In this document: positions 11,619-20,821 of the stretch, one piece after another
How positions within the stretch are numbered: the first letter of the stretch is position 1
Layout: each line of letters starts with the position of its first letter
Source: Halomonas ramblicola
GTDB lineage: Bacteria > Pseudomonadota > Gammaproteobacteria > Pseudomonadales > Halomonadaceae
Reading direction: 5' to 3'
NCBI RefSeq assembly: GCF_030409215.1
Contig: NZ_JAUFPL010000001.1
Coordinates: 21,301 to 85,300 of the forward strand
DNA: 64,000 bases
Made by a program: the position numbers and the translations under genes
Notes under the pieces: generated by a model
Database searches by the model: none
The model's input: the letters and a program-made list of their open reading frames with translations, nothing else
Told to the model about the DNA's origin: nothing

Positions 11619-12017
11619 TCAGGCGTCTCTGCCTTGAGACTGAACATATAGCGTGAGTCCCTCCCGGCGCTGCACCATCAAAAGCTCGCCATCCTCCGGC
11701 ACATGATCGGGACAATACGCCTTCCATTGTTCCCCGTTGAGCGTTACCAACCCCGTCGCCATGCCGTCTCGAAGTTCGAAGCGGCCCCGAGCTCTGACCC
11801 GCTTTCCGATCGCGTCGTTCCTGAGCAGGTCCGGTCGCCGTTCCACATGCCGCTCATTGCTCCAGGCGGCGTACCAATCCGCCGCATAGCAGATGAGCAG
11901 GAATGCTGGCAAGAGAATCACGCCGCCCATCTGCAACGCAGGGACTTCTGAGAGCACCAGCGCGGCGGCCGCGCCGAGCACAACGACGAATGGGACGATG
12001 TTCAGGAGGAAGCGCAT
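11619..12017 (-). CDS. Small NfeD-like membrane protein
   Basis: 132 residues from the ATG at 12017. Two hydrophobic helices (about residues 4-24 and 28-46) are followed by a short OB-fold-like domain with GKRVRARGRFELRDGMATG and LNGEQWKAYCPDHV, similar to the C-terminal domain of NfeD/YbbK proteins that assist membrane-protein quality control. The frame remains open upstream of 12017, but the chosen start puts the first helix at the N-terminus with GGAG upstream. No operon partner such as a stomatin-type protein is adjacent, so function is uncertain. Confidence 0.6.
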   Translation of the reverse strand: MRFLLNIVPFVVVLGAAAALVLSEVPALQMGGVILLPAFLLICYAADWYAAWSNERHVERRPDLLRNDAIGKRVRARGRFELRDGMATGLVTLNGEQWKAYCPDHVPEDGELLMVQRREGLTLYVQSQGRDA

Positions 12018-12373
12018 TGCAATGCCACTCCGGCATGGTGACGCTGAACAATGATTAGACTGCATGCCTTCTTGTTGGTTTATCGTGCCTACGCATTCAA
12101 GACAATAAACGAGCGCAGATATCGACCATAACCCTATGAACATCCTGAAAATTAAATATGGTTTCCAGCATGATGCGGATGAACGCGCCGCAACATGTTG
12201 CGGGAGGTCAGACTTGGGTCGAAATCGACGAAGGGCTGGCCATGGTCCCGGTTCAGGGGCGAGCCTTGCCGGAACGAAGCCTGGGCGCCTGTCCTCATGA
12301 ATAGGCCGAGGTCACGCCACTGCTACACTTGAGTGGACGTCACAGTCATTGACTCCGTGCTGGGTAAGCCACG
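12018..12373. other. Intergenic region with a 16-bp palindrome
   Basis: About 356 nt without a convincing gene. It contains a perfect palindrome CCGCAACATGTTGCGG at 12188-12203, a plausible dimeric regulator site placed upstream of the BNR-repeat gene. The rest has no recognisable element. Confidence 0.4.
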
Positions 12374-13753
12374 ATGCAGGAGTGCCAGAACCCGCGTTGG
12401 GCGGTGGTTTCGTCTTCGCGTGGCCGGGGAACAGCGCCGGCCATCGCCGGCGCCGTGATCGCGCTGATGCTGGCGATCCTGGCGCCGGTGGCCGAGTCCA
12501 GGCAAGACACCGACATCAGCTGGCGTGATGTCCTGGAAGTGGCCTCCGGCGAGGCTCACATGGGCCCCTGGCGCATGAACGAATCGGATTTCCGCTATGT
12601 GGACGACGCTTCGGTCGCGTTGCGCGCGGACGGCATGGCAGCGGTCGTCTGGGTCGACCAGGCGCGGCAGAATGTGTTCTTGCAGCGCTACGGCCGCGAC
12701 GGAGAACCGCAACTCGAGGCTCCCACCAACGTATCGCGCAGCGCCAATACGTTCTCTTGGCTCCCGCGCGTGGTCATGGCCACCGATGAACCGGACAGCG
12801 TTTACGTGCTCTGGCAGGAGATCATCTTCTCTGGTGGCACTCACGGGGGCGAGATCCTGTTCGCTCGTTCGCCCAACGGCGGCGAGACGTTCAGCGCGCC
12901 GATCAATCTCTCCAACACGCAGAATGGCGCGGGCAAGGGACGACTGACCACCCGGCGCTGGGACAACGGCAGCCTGGATCTAGCGGAAGGGCCCGACGGA
13001 GAGCTCTGGGCGGCCTGGACGGAGTATGAAGGCAGGCTGCGGATCAGCCGTTCCCGCGATGGCGGTCACTCCTTCTCGGCGCCGCAGCACATCGCCGGTA
13101 GTGGCGATCTCCCCGCTCGCGCGCCGAGTATCGCCGTGGACGGCGACGGACGGATACATCTGGCATGGACCGTCGGCGAGGATCCGGCGGCCGACATTCG
13201 CTACACGGTTTCCGACAGCCGGGGCGAGTCGTTCGATCCGCCCCGTACCCTGGACGCGACCGGTGGCCATGCGGACGCGCCGAAACTCGCGGTGGGCGGC
13301 GACGGTATCGTGCACCTGGTGTACGCCGAAAGTCCGGATGGCCCCTGGCAACAGGCGCATATTCGCTACACGCGGGCACGCGCCGGCGAACGCTTCCGCG
13401 CACCGGAGGACATTTCCAGCGCGCATGCCGAACGGTTCGCCAGCGTCGGATTTCCGTCTCTGGCGGTTTCGGGCGCTGACCTGTATGTGCTCTGGGAGTT
13501 GTTCCCCCGTCCGGGCCACCGCTCCCGAGGGCTCGGCATGACGCATTCCACGGACAGTGGTGAGCACTTCGCTGCGCCGGAGATCGTGCCGCACAGCGGG
13601 GAGTCGGATCCGGGATTCAATGGCAGCCTGCAGGGGATGTTGATGCGCAAGCTTGCCGTCAACGATGCCGGGGACATTGCCGTGGTAAACAGTACCTTTC
13701 AGCCAGGCGAGACGAGTCTGGTACGGTTGATTCGCGGACACCTCGAACGCTGA
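12374..13753 (+). CDS. Secreted BNR/Asp-box repeat protein (sialidase-like propeller)
   Basis: 459 residues with an N-terminal hydrophobic segment (about 25-41) serving as signal peptide or anchor. Repeated Asp-box motifs are seen: SPNGGETFS, SRDGGHSFS, SDSRGESFD and STDSGEHFA, spaced about 60-75 residues, as in BNR-repeat beta-propellers. The catalytic arginine triad and Tyr/Glu pair of true sialidases could not be confirmed, so exo-sialidase activity should not be assumed. It is monocistronic and its base composition is lower in GC than the ABC operon. An IS5-type remnant lies immediately downstream. Confidence 0.7.
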   Translation: MQECQNPRWAVVSSSRGRGTAPAIAGAVIALMLAILAPVAESRQDTDISWRDVLEVASGEAHMGPWRMNESDFRYVDDASVALRADGMAAVVWVDQARQNVFLQRYGRDGEPQLEAPTNVSRSANTFSWLPRVVMATDEPDSVYVLWQEIIFSGGTHGGEILFARSPNGGETFSAPINLSNTQNGAGKGRLTTRRWDNGSLDLAEGPDGELWAAWTEYEGRLRISRSRDGGHSFSAPQHIAGSGDLPARAPSIAVDGDGRIHLAWTVGEDPAADIRYTVSDSRGESFDPPRTLDATGGHADAPKLAVGGDGIVHLVYAESPDGPWQQAHIRYTRARAGERFRAPEDISSAHAERFASVGFPSLAVSGADLYVLWELFPRPGHRSRGLGMTHSTDSGEHFAAPEIVPHSGESDPGFNGSLQGMLMRKLAVNDAGDIAVVNSTFQPGETSLVRLIRGHLER

Positions 13754-13781
13754 CAGGATGCGACCGGCTCGAGCGCCGGAG

Positions 13782-13970
13782 TCATCGATCCCCCCCGCCC
13801 TGGCTGGCACGCCCAGAGCGAGCCTCGGTGGTCGACCTCAGCTCGTCCGAGTCCTGTCCCGGCGACAGCGTGAAGGTCAGCGGCCAACCATGCCGGTCAC
13901 AGAGCATGTGGATCTTGGTCGTCAGGCCGCCTCGACTCCGTCCCAGGGCATGGTCTAGGGGTTCTTCCTG
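13782..13970 (-). pseudogene. IS5-family (IS427-type) transposase remnant
   Basis: A short minus-strand frame carries the internal transposase block DHALGRSRGGLTTKIHMLCD followed by HGWPLTFTLSPGQDSD, a conserved stretch around the catalytic region of IS427-type IS5 transposases. Sequences before and after it diverge abruptly and no complete transposase or inverted repeats are visible, so only about 45 codons survive. Confidence 0.75.
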
Positions 13971-13996
13971 TCCCCCATTCATAAGGAGCGTAGCTG

Positions 13997-15088
13997 ATGT
14001 CGGAACAGGTACTTCGTGCCGTCGTACTTATCCCGGGGCTACAACGTGTTGAGCGCTTTTCGCGCCGAGATTTACTGGCGGAGAACTTGGCCAATACCGA
14101 AATACGACCTATGCAGTCTCCAGAACCAGTGAAAGTAGGCGGGGAAGCGGGCCTACGGCTGATACCGCAAGCCCTGCGTGGCGCCACCCGGCCGGGGCCG
14201 AGCATCGATCTCTTCGAAGCTTACTGGGCGGACATGTTGCCTTCGTCGGCCGAGATGAGCCCTTGGCAACGGCTTGCCAGTGGATTCGAGCTGGTGTTCT
14301 TTTGGTTGATCTCTCGGGGCAATCTGTCAGCGTTGCGCCTATCTCCCACGATTGCGATCGGTCTCGTGGCAGGAGGCATTTTGCTGGTGCTTTGGTACGT
14401 GTCTTTGACAGTGATCGTGGCAGCGGCACTGCGCGCTGCACCTGAGCCAGCGTTTCTAGCATCTGTACCTGCCCTACGTTCTTTGTTCGCCTGGTTTATG
14501 GATGTCACGGCTTGGGTAGAGGCGACAGCGCCATACTTCATTTTGTCCCTCTTGCTGTCAGCCTTCCGGGCGGATGAGCTGGCCCAAATGGCCATGTTTT
14601 CAAAGGAGTACCTGGAGAATCGGCGGCGTGAAACTCAGGCGGGGCTGCGCGAGCGTGTGCGACGCAGGGTGGCTGAAACCATCGATCAAGTGTTGGCCGA
14701 ACCCTATGATGAGGTTTTCATCGTCGCTCACAGCTTTGGCTCGATCGTTGCGATTGATCTGCTCGCCGATTGGCCACACCCCGCCGACCGTGACCGAATC
14801 CACCTATTCACACTCGGCTCTCCTGAAGCAGTCCTTTCCTGCCGCTCGAAGTGGCTGGCCGGCGAACGCGAACAGCTGTTCCAGCATGCGCCCTCTGCTT
14901 GGGTCGACTTCCACAGTCCTTCCGATTGGTTGTGCAAAGCGGTCACCGACCATGCGCGGCATTACCCTGGAAGCAGCCATCGCCTCTGGTTCAACAGGCC
15001 TCTAGCCGAAAGGGTGACCGGCCGGACGCACATGGCGTATTACTTCGATCCCCAGGTGTTGCAAGCACTGACGGCCGATCGCGACTAG
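13997..15088 (+). CDS. Membrane-associated alpha/beta-hydrolase-like protein
   Basis: 363 residues. The N-terminus starts with a hydrolase-like strand (RAVVLIPGLQR) and is interrupted by two or three hydrophobic segments (about residues 96-150 and 165-190). A second half then carries a nucleophile elbow (VAHSFGSIVA; Ser near residue 250), a candidate acid in VDFHSPSDW, and a candidate catalytic His near the end in GRTHMAYY. The order fits an alpha/beta hydrolase with an inserted membrane region. GC content is below the neighbourhood and an IS5 remnant lies just upstream, suggesting acquisition by transfer. AAGGAG precedes the ATG. Substrate unknown. Confidence 0.6.
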   Translation: MSEQVLRAVVLIPGLQRVERFSRRDLLAENLANTEIRPMQSPEPVKVGGEAGLRLIPQALRGATRPGPSIDLFEAYWADMLPSSAEMSPWQRLASGFELVFFWLISRGNLSALRLSPTIAIGLVAGGILLVLWYVSLTVIVAAALRAAPEPAFLASVPALRSLFAWFMDVTAWVEATAPYFILSLLLSAFRADELAQMAMFSKEYLENRRRETQAGLRERVRRRVAETIDQVLAEPYDEVFIVAHSFGSIVAIDLLADWPHPADRDRIHLFTLGSPEAVLSCRSKWLAGEREQLFQHAPSAWVDFHSPSDWLCKAVTDHARHYPGSSHRLWFNRPLAERVTGRTHMAYYFDPQVLQALTADRD

Positions 15089-15370
15089 ACTTGAGCATTG
15101 CTCCTGCCCTACATGCTGCATTCCGCTTCGGAAAAGCTGAACAATGCTGTTCGGTGTAGCCGAGTGGCAAAAGTGGCACGATCAACGTTTGGACAATTAA
15201 CCAAGAGCTGGGCGATTGCCGCCACACCACCAGCTAGAACCCGCACTAGGACATGGCTACCATTGGGGCGGCATTCACGAACAGAAGCACCAAATTCTGC
15301 ACTCCCACCTAGACCGCAATGGCCCAAAATCCGGTGGAAGTGCAGACTTCTGCGCAGATGGTACCTCAGA

Positions 15371-17063
15371 TCAACGCACCAAGCCGCGATATTCGCCGTA
15401 GATACCATGCTCACGCGGGTATTCATCCAGCGCTTCTTCATAGCAATGGATCATCGCGCTCCAGCCTTGGCGTGCCATAGGCTGGCTAGTGGCCGGGGCG
15501 GTCTCGCCTTCGACTGTCACACCTTCAGGCATTCGGATACCGTATTTAGCGCGAGTTTCTTTCTCCACCGCGCGAACCAGATCCTCGCCAAGTTCCAGCC
15601 CTTCCAATAAGCGTTGCTCAACATTGTAGGTCAAGTGCGCACGCGCCTGTTCATTGCGCCCTGCCTCGAACAATCCTTTTGCACGCCGTTCGACACTGCC
15701 ACGCTCCTCGATCAGGCCTTGCTCGAAGGCTTCGAGTTCCCCGGTAACCGGACGCAGGAAGTCAGCCGGATGCTCACAGGTGTGGTAGAGCAGGCGCTTG
15801 AAGGTACGTGTGGCGTAGCGAGTGGCCTCCAGCGGCCCGTAGTCCGGGTCAATGAAGTGGGAATCGGCATCCTTGGTCATGTAACGATGCTGCTTGAACT
15901 CCGGCGGCACATCCTCGGCGCCCACGGGAATCCCCACGAAAGGCGTGGTGATAGCACCGGTCACGGCGACCCACAGGGTCTGCAACTCAGGATGCACATC
16001 CGGACGCAGGTGCGCCACCTGACCATACCCCGAGAAGTCAGTCGCCCAGCGCGGGTCACGAACATAAGCCAGCATGTCCGTCAGGCTCAACGGCGCCATC
16101 TCGCGCAGTTCTTTTTCCCGCTCCGGCGGGTTGCGAGCCTCGGTGTAAAACGCCGGATATGTATCCCCAGGGTCCTCTGCTGGGAACGGACGGCCGTACA
16201 CTTCTTGAGGATTGAATGAATCGCCCTCGCCGTCCCACCAACCCTGCTCGCGAGCAAAGTCGACGTAGTTGTCGGATGCCATGTAATCGTCATGAGACTG
16301 GTGGTCAACCGGGAAGTCATGGATATAGCCAGGATAGAGCACGCGGACTTCATCCGGTCCTACACGTTCGGCCGCCCACAGGCCTTCGGCACCGGCATAG
16401 TTGATGAACACCCAGCCCTCATCAGGGTCAGCAATCAAGTGTGAATTGCCACCGTAGGTTGAGAACCCATGTTCATCGATCAGCTCACCGATGATCTCAA
16501 CTGCTTCGCGTGCCGTCTTAGCCCGTTCCATCGCCACTCGAGCCAAGTCGCTATATTGCGGGCCAGTCTGCGGTTCCTCCTCGGCAGCCGTTTCCGACAT
16601 CTCCACCAATTCTGGACGCGACGGCGACCAGATATCCCGTGCCGCCACTCCATGTTCATTCAGTCCGCCGTTGGTCAACGGTGGCGGGAAACCCGCATAC
16701 TCCGAATAATGTGAAGTGATGTACTTGTAGGTGATCTCAGCCTGAGGAATATTGGTCAGACGTCCCGGAATGCGAGCTTTATCTGTCACGCCCACCTTCC
16801 AGGTCGCACCCTGCGAATGTGCTTGGCGCGGCACGATCTCGATCCAGTGGCTCGAAGGCTCATGCCCGAAGCCAGCCAGAAAGGTCGATCCATCCTCGGT
16901 CAGCTCGCTGCCGATGTAGATGCCGATACTTTTCTCATTGGGATGCCCCATGATGGCGGGCGAGGCGGAGTCGGCGAATGCCTGTCCAGAAACCGCCACG
17001 CATGCCAGAAGCGGCACTACGGACAAGAGCCGTGCACCGCTGCTGATGTGCTTGTATTTCATG
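15371..17063 (-). CDS. C69-family dipeptidase homologue, secreted, lacking the N-terminal Cys
   Basis: 563 residues with a signal peptide (residues 1-30, ending GQAFA-DS). The body matches peptidase family C69 (PepD-type): LTEDGSTFLAG near the mature N-terminus, FPPPLTNGGLNEHGVAARD, STYGGNSHLIADPDEGWV. Family members are Ntn hydrolases using an N-terminal Cys two or three residues before IYVG. Here the equivalent stretch is KSIGIYIG and contains no Cys. It may be inactive, use Ser, or have another role. The start at 17063 has AAAGGGGGAAG upstream. GC content is lower than the core genes. The long AT-rich upstream region probably carries its promoter. Confidence 0.8.
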
Positions 17064-17787
17064 ACTTCCCCCTTTATTTGTTGTACGCATGTAACATGCC
17101 GACAACCGTTCTCATTGAGGTGCCAGTATTCACCTATAGTGAGGGGGGAGTTAGTTGTCAAATTAGATAAAGTACCACAAACGACCAGAGCGCCCAAGGC
17201 GCCGCTGACTTAAGGAGAGAATAGCGTGATAAGATCCGAAAAAATTCTCCCCAATTACTTAAATTAACGCTACGATCAGCAAATCTAGCCAATCCCAAAG
17301 CATCTTTGGTGGTACGAATTCGTCACCCTGTAGGTTTTAACCGGCGAAGCCAGCTCGGCAATGGTTGTAGCCTGTTGACCTTTCCCGCAGAAGCCCTACT
17401 GGCTGGCCCCCTCTCCGGTATGGATTGATGACCTGAAAGGACGCTACCGCATGAGGGACCGTCTCCTTGGTATGAAAGGACTGCGTATTCCGGCGAACGT
17501 GACCGCTCATTCCGGCGATCATGACCTATTTGCACACTTATATATGTTTTCACACAGCCTGGGTCGATCCCAGCCATAGCCTTCCCACTACCCTCGCCGA
17601 TCAGCCAAGTCGATATGCCGGTGTTTCAGTTGCCGTATTTCGCGTCGTCGTATCATCGTCTTGTCCCTGCGTATCCCGCGGCCTGTCGCGTTGTGTTTTT
17701 CTCTAACCTGTCACCAAAGTTAGTTGAGGGCGAGCCGCGGATCGCCCGTGGCAGGCGCCCCGCCTGGGGCGCTGGCCCGGCGGCTAC
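17064..17787. other. Intergenic region with IS21-like end repeats
   Basis: About 720 nt of lower GC between the dipeptidase and the glutamate dehydrogenase. It holds the likely promoter of the former (AT-rich 17090-17290), a pair of IS21-type repeats at 17487-17526, and two GC-rich hairpins at 17728-17747 and 17755-17772 that could end the glutamate dehydrogenase transcript, although neither has a T-run. No gene is recognised. Confidence 0.5.
17487..17526. repeat. IS21-type terminal repeat remnant
   Basis: Two near-identical 18-bp units, ATTCCGGCGAACGTGACC and ATTCCGGCGATCATGACC, occur with a 22-bp period. Multiple repeats of the form ATTCCGG..GTGACC are characteristic of the ends of IS21-family elements, where the transposase binds. 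No istA/istB frame is visible nearby, so this looks like an IS end left after decay. Confidence 0.5.
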
Positions 17788-19215
17788 TCAGAAGCCGATA
17801 TCCCGGTAGTGGCGGGCGACCTTCTCGATGGCGATGGCGTAGGCGGCCATGCGGTAGTCGTGGATCCTGGGGTTGTCGCGACGCATGCGGATGATCGCCT
17901 GCAGCGCCAGGCGCATGGAGTCGTCCAGCCCCGAGCGCACCAGGTCGAACTCGTCGGCGCCGCGCGCGATCTGCGCCCGCAGGTGCTCGGGGACCTCGAC
18001 GCCCGAGGCCTGCTCGATGGCCTCGATGATTCGCCCGCCCCGGGCCTCGTGGAAGCGCCGTTCCAGGCGGCCGAAGCGCACGTGGTTGAGGTTGCGGATC
18101 CACTCGAAGTAGGAGACCACTACCCCGCCGGCGTTGCAGTAGGCATCGGGGAGGATCTCCACGCCGCGCTGCTGGAGGATCTGGTCGGCGGCGAAGGTTA
18201 CCGGGCCGTTGGCCGCCTCGGCGATCAGCGGCGCCTGGATGCGCTCGGCGTTGTCGGCGGTGATCACCTCTTCCAGGGCCGCCGGGATCAGGATGTCGCA
18301 GGCCATCTCCAGCACCGCGGCGCCCTGTTCGCGATACTCGCCGCCGGCGTAGCCCTTGACCCCGCCGGTCTCGGCGATGTGCTCGCGCACCGCGCTGACA
18401 TCCAGGCCGTCCGCATTCACCACCGCCCCGTCGCGCTCGATGATGGCGGTGATCCGGCAGTCGTCCTCGGTCTCCAGGAAGTGCGCGGCGTGGTAGCCGA
18501 CGTTGCCCAGGCCCTGGACGATCACCCGCTTGCCGGCGAGGCCGCCGGACAGGCCGCAGCGCTCGAGCTCCTCGGGATGTCGGAACAGTTCGCGCAGCGC
18601 GTACTGCACCCCGCGGCCGGTGGCCTCGTTGCGCCCGCGCACCCCGCCGTGCTCCACCGGCTTGCCGGTCAGGGCACCCAGGTAGTTGATGTCGTTGGGA
18701 AACATCTGCCGGTAGGTATCCACCATCCAGCCCATCTCGCGGGGGCCGGTGCCCATGTCCGGGGCGGGCACGTTCTGCGCCGGGCTCAGGTAGCCCTTGT
18801 TGATCAGCTCGCGGGCGAAGCGCCGGGTGATGGCCTCCAGTTGGTGGCGCTCGTACCGGCGGGGGTCGATCACCAGCCCGCCCTTGGAACCGCCGAAGGG
18901 CACGTCGACGATGGCGCACTTGTAGGTCATCAGCGCGGCCAGGGCCTCCACCTCGTCCTGGTCGACGATCGGTGCGAAGCGGATGCCGCCCTTGGAGGGC
19001 AGGCGGTGGTCGCTATGGGTGGCCCGCCAACCGGTGAAGATCTCCGCCCGGCCGTCGATCTCCACCGGGAAGGAGACCTGCACCACGCTCTGGCAGACCT
19101 TCAATGCATTGCCGAGCCCCTCGTCCAGGCCCATGATCTCGATGGCGTGGTCCACCATGTGCTCCACGCTCTCGCGGAACGTCATGCCCTGCTGGGCGTA
19201 CTTGGTATCGCTCAT
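17788..19215 (-). CDS. Glutamate dehydrogenase (Glu/Leu/Phe/Val family)
   Basis: 475-residue oxidative deaminase interconverting glutamate and 2-oxoglutarate. Seen: GWRATHSDHRLPSKGGIRFAP, the catalytic-lysine segment TYKCAIVDVPFGGSKGG, and the dinucleotide-binding GLGNVG in the second domain. The lack of the longer NADP-type N-terminus and overall length fit the GluD/RocG-like hexameric class, probably NAD-dependent. The start at 19215 is supported by GGAGG 9 nt upstream; the frame extends a little further. It appears monocistronic. Confidence 0.92.
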   Translation of the reverse strand: MSDTKYAQQGMTFRESVEHMVDHAIEIMGLDEGLGNALKVCQSVVQVSFPVEIDGRAEIFTGWRATHSDHRLPSKGGIRFAPIVDQDEVEALAALMTYKCAIVDVPFGGSKGGLVIDPRRYERHQLEAITRRFARELINKGYLSPAQNVPAPDMGTGPREMGWMVDTYRQMFPNDINYLGALTGKPVEHGGVRGRNEATGRGVQYALRELFRHPEELERCGLSGGLAGKRVIVQGLGNVGYHAAHFLETEDDCRITAIIERDGAVVNADGLDVSAVREHIAETGGVKGYAGGEYREQGAAVLEMACDILIPAALEEVITADNAERIQAPLIAEAANGPVTFAADQILQQRGVEILPDAYCNAGGVVVSYFEWIRNLNHVRFGRLERRFHEARGGRIIEAIEQASGVEVPEHLRAQIARGADEFDLVRSGLDDSMRLALQAIIRMRRDNPRIHDYRMAAYAIAIEKVARHYRDIGF

Positions 19216-19332
19216 CCAGCGCCTCCATGGCCGTTGTCGTCGCATCCGGCGCCGCGCCGGCGACGCAGCGCGGCACTCCCTGACCACTCTAGCAACTCGA
19301 CGGGGGCGGGGGCGTTGAACCAGGGGCGTTCG

Positions 19333-20331
19333 TCACTTCAGCTCGGCCCGGCCGAGGGTGTTCTCATCGGTGCCGAACCAGATGGCGTCGCGCTCCGCGT
19401 CGTACACCATGTGGCGCACGGTGCCGCCGCCGCTGGGAATCTCGAAGGGCTCGCTCCAGGTCTCCGCGCGGGTATCGAAGGCGACGAAGCGGTTGGGCCG
19501 GACGCCGGTCTCGACGATCCAGAAGCGGTCCTCGCCGTCCATGACCACGGCATAGGGCCGCGACTGCTCGCCGGCGGGCGCCGGCCACTCCGTCACCTCC
19601 CCGCTCTCGGGGTCGTAGCGTCCGATATGGCCGGTGGCGTAGTCGCCATACCAGACCTGGCCGTTGGAGGCGACGTCCAGGCGCCGCGGCCGGGTTTGCG
19701 GTCGGGGCAGCTCGATCGTCCGCAGCTCGCCGTCGGTGACCGTGGCCAGTCGGTGGGTGCCGAACAGGGCGATCCAGGGCTGGTCGTCGTGCACCACGAT
19801 GCCGTAGGGGTGCGCGCCCCCGGCGGACACGTCATGCATGGTGAAGCGGTGGTCCCGGGTGTCGAAGTAACCGACGCGGTTGCCGCCCTGCTCGGTGAAC
19901 CAGAGATTGCCGTCGCTGGTGACGGCGATGCTGTGCACGTCGCGGGGGCCGTTGCCGGGGGGCACGAACCGCTCGAGTTCGCCGCTGGCGGGATCCAGGC
20001 GCCCGAGATGCGCCGCCCGGTTGCCGGCGTACCACACCCCCCGTTCGGTGGTGACGATCGTGTGCGGCCCGGTGCCCGCCTCCAGGGGGAAGCGCTCGAA
20101 CTCGCCGCTGTCGGGAGTGAACCGCCCGACATAGTGGGTCTGCTGGCCGACGAACCAGACCTGCCCCTCGGCATCCACCCAGGGATCCCGGGCGCGCCCG
20201 CCATCGAAGGGCACGTCCCACTCCTGGATATCGAGCCGCACGCCGGCCTCGCCGCCATCGGACTGCGCCATGGCGGCGCCCGCGCCCAGCGCGAGACACA
20301 TCAGCCATGTCAGGGTAATCAATTTGAACAT
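19333..20331 (-). CDS. Secreted Vgb-like (streptogramin-lyase-type) beta-propeller
   Basis: 332 residues with a signal peptide (MFKLITLTWLMCLALGAGAAMA). The mature part consists of repeated blades of the form V..GP.TIV....GVWYAGN, SDGNLWFTEQGGNRVGYFD and NGQVWYGDYATGHIGRYDP, the pattern of virginiamycin B lyase-like propellers. Most members in environmental bacteria are uncharacterised periplasmic proteins and resistance activity should not be inferred. GGGAGG lies before the ATG at 20331. Confidence 0.78.
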   Translation of the reverse strand: MFKLITLTWLMCLALGAGAAMAQSDGGEAGVRLDIQEWDVPFDGGRARDPWVDAEGQVWFVGQQTHYVGRFTPDSGEFERFPLEAGTGPHTIVTTERGVWYAGNRAAHLGRLDPASGELERFVPPGNGPRDVHSIAVTSDGNLWFTEQGGNRVGYFDTRDHRFTMHDVSAGGAHPYGIVVHDDQPWIALFGTHRLATVTDGELRTIELPRPQTRPRRLDVASNGQVWYGDYATGHIGRYDPESGEVTEWPAPAGEQSRPYAVVMDGEDRFWIVETGVRPNRFVAFDTRAETWSEPFEIPSGGGTVRHMVYDAERDAIWFGTDENTLGRAELK

Positions 20332-20473
20332 CTCAGCCTCCCTCGAGCCCGGCCCGCCCTGGGGCAAGGGCTCGGTGCCATGCCCACCCAGAAGCATCGA
20401 CCGGCCGGTCGAGAAACGCCAGGCAGATCCACGGGGGCACCGCCAGAAAAAGGCACCTGCAGGGCGCGGCTGA

Positions 20474-20821
20474 TCAGTGTTTGAGGGACTCGAGCCGTTC
20501 GACCAGCTCAGGGATATGCGTCTGAATGATGCTCCAGACGGTATCATCATCGATCCCGAGGTAGGCATGGATGAGACGATTTCGCGTGGCGATGATCAGC
20601 CGCCACGGAATCTCGGGGTGAGCGGCACGTACATCATCCGGAATGCGGGTAGCCGCCTCACCGATCAATTCCAGATTGCGGAGGGTGGCATCATATGTCA
20701 GGTCGTGGGTGATGAAGTCTTCTTGAGACAGCCCATCGGTGTAAGCCAGCACCTTCTCGGAGAAGCCGATCATGTCATCGATGTAGAAGCGCCACTCTCG
20801 CTGTGGTCGATTTTCAGACAT
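20474..20821 (-). CDS. hepT: HepT-like RNase toxin (DUF86)
   Basis: 115-residue all-helical HEPN protein. The RX4HXY active-site motif is intact (R80, H85, Y87 in RNRLIHAYLG). In characterised pairs HepT is an RNase-type toxin that its partner MntA neutralises by adding AMP groups to the tyrosine of this motif. It starts inside the 3' end of the partner gene (8-nt overlap), giving the antitoxin-toxin order and translational coupling. Confidence 0.87.
   Translation of the reverse strand: MSENRPQREWRFYIDDMIGFSEKVLAYTDGLSQEDFITHDLTYDATLRNLELIGEAATRIPDDVRAAHPEIPWRLIIATRNRLIHAYLGIDDDTVWSIIQTHIPELVERLESLKH

Noticed and set aside
12374..13753. True exo-alpha-sialidase
   Set aside because: Asp-boxes are present, but the arginine triad and catalytic Tyr/Glu could not be located.
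15150..15185. tRNA-like stretch GGTGTAGCCGAGTGGC
   Set aside because: Resembles a D-arm by chance; no acceptor, anticodon or T arms could be built around it.
15089..15370. Possible gene between the hydrolase and the dipeptidase, including a 110-codon minus-strand frame starting at 15441
   Set aside because: The frame overlaps the dipeptidase 3' end, has no RBS and no recognisable motif; at most a decayed remnant.
19333..20331. Streptogramin resistance lyase
   Set aside because: Only the propeller pattern is shared; catalytic residues could not be verified and environmental homologues are generally not resistance enzymes.
17809..20484. 891-codon open frame on the plus strand across gdh and the Vgb-like gene
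   Set aside because: Low-complexity, Gly/Ala/Asp/Val-rich translation opposite two well-supported genes; a codon-bias shadow.
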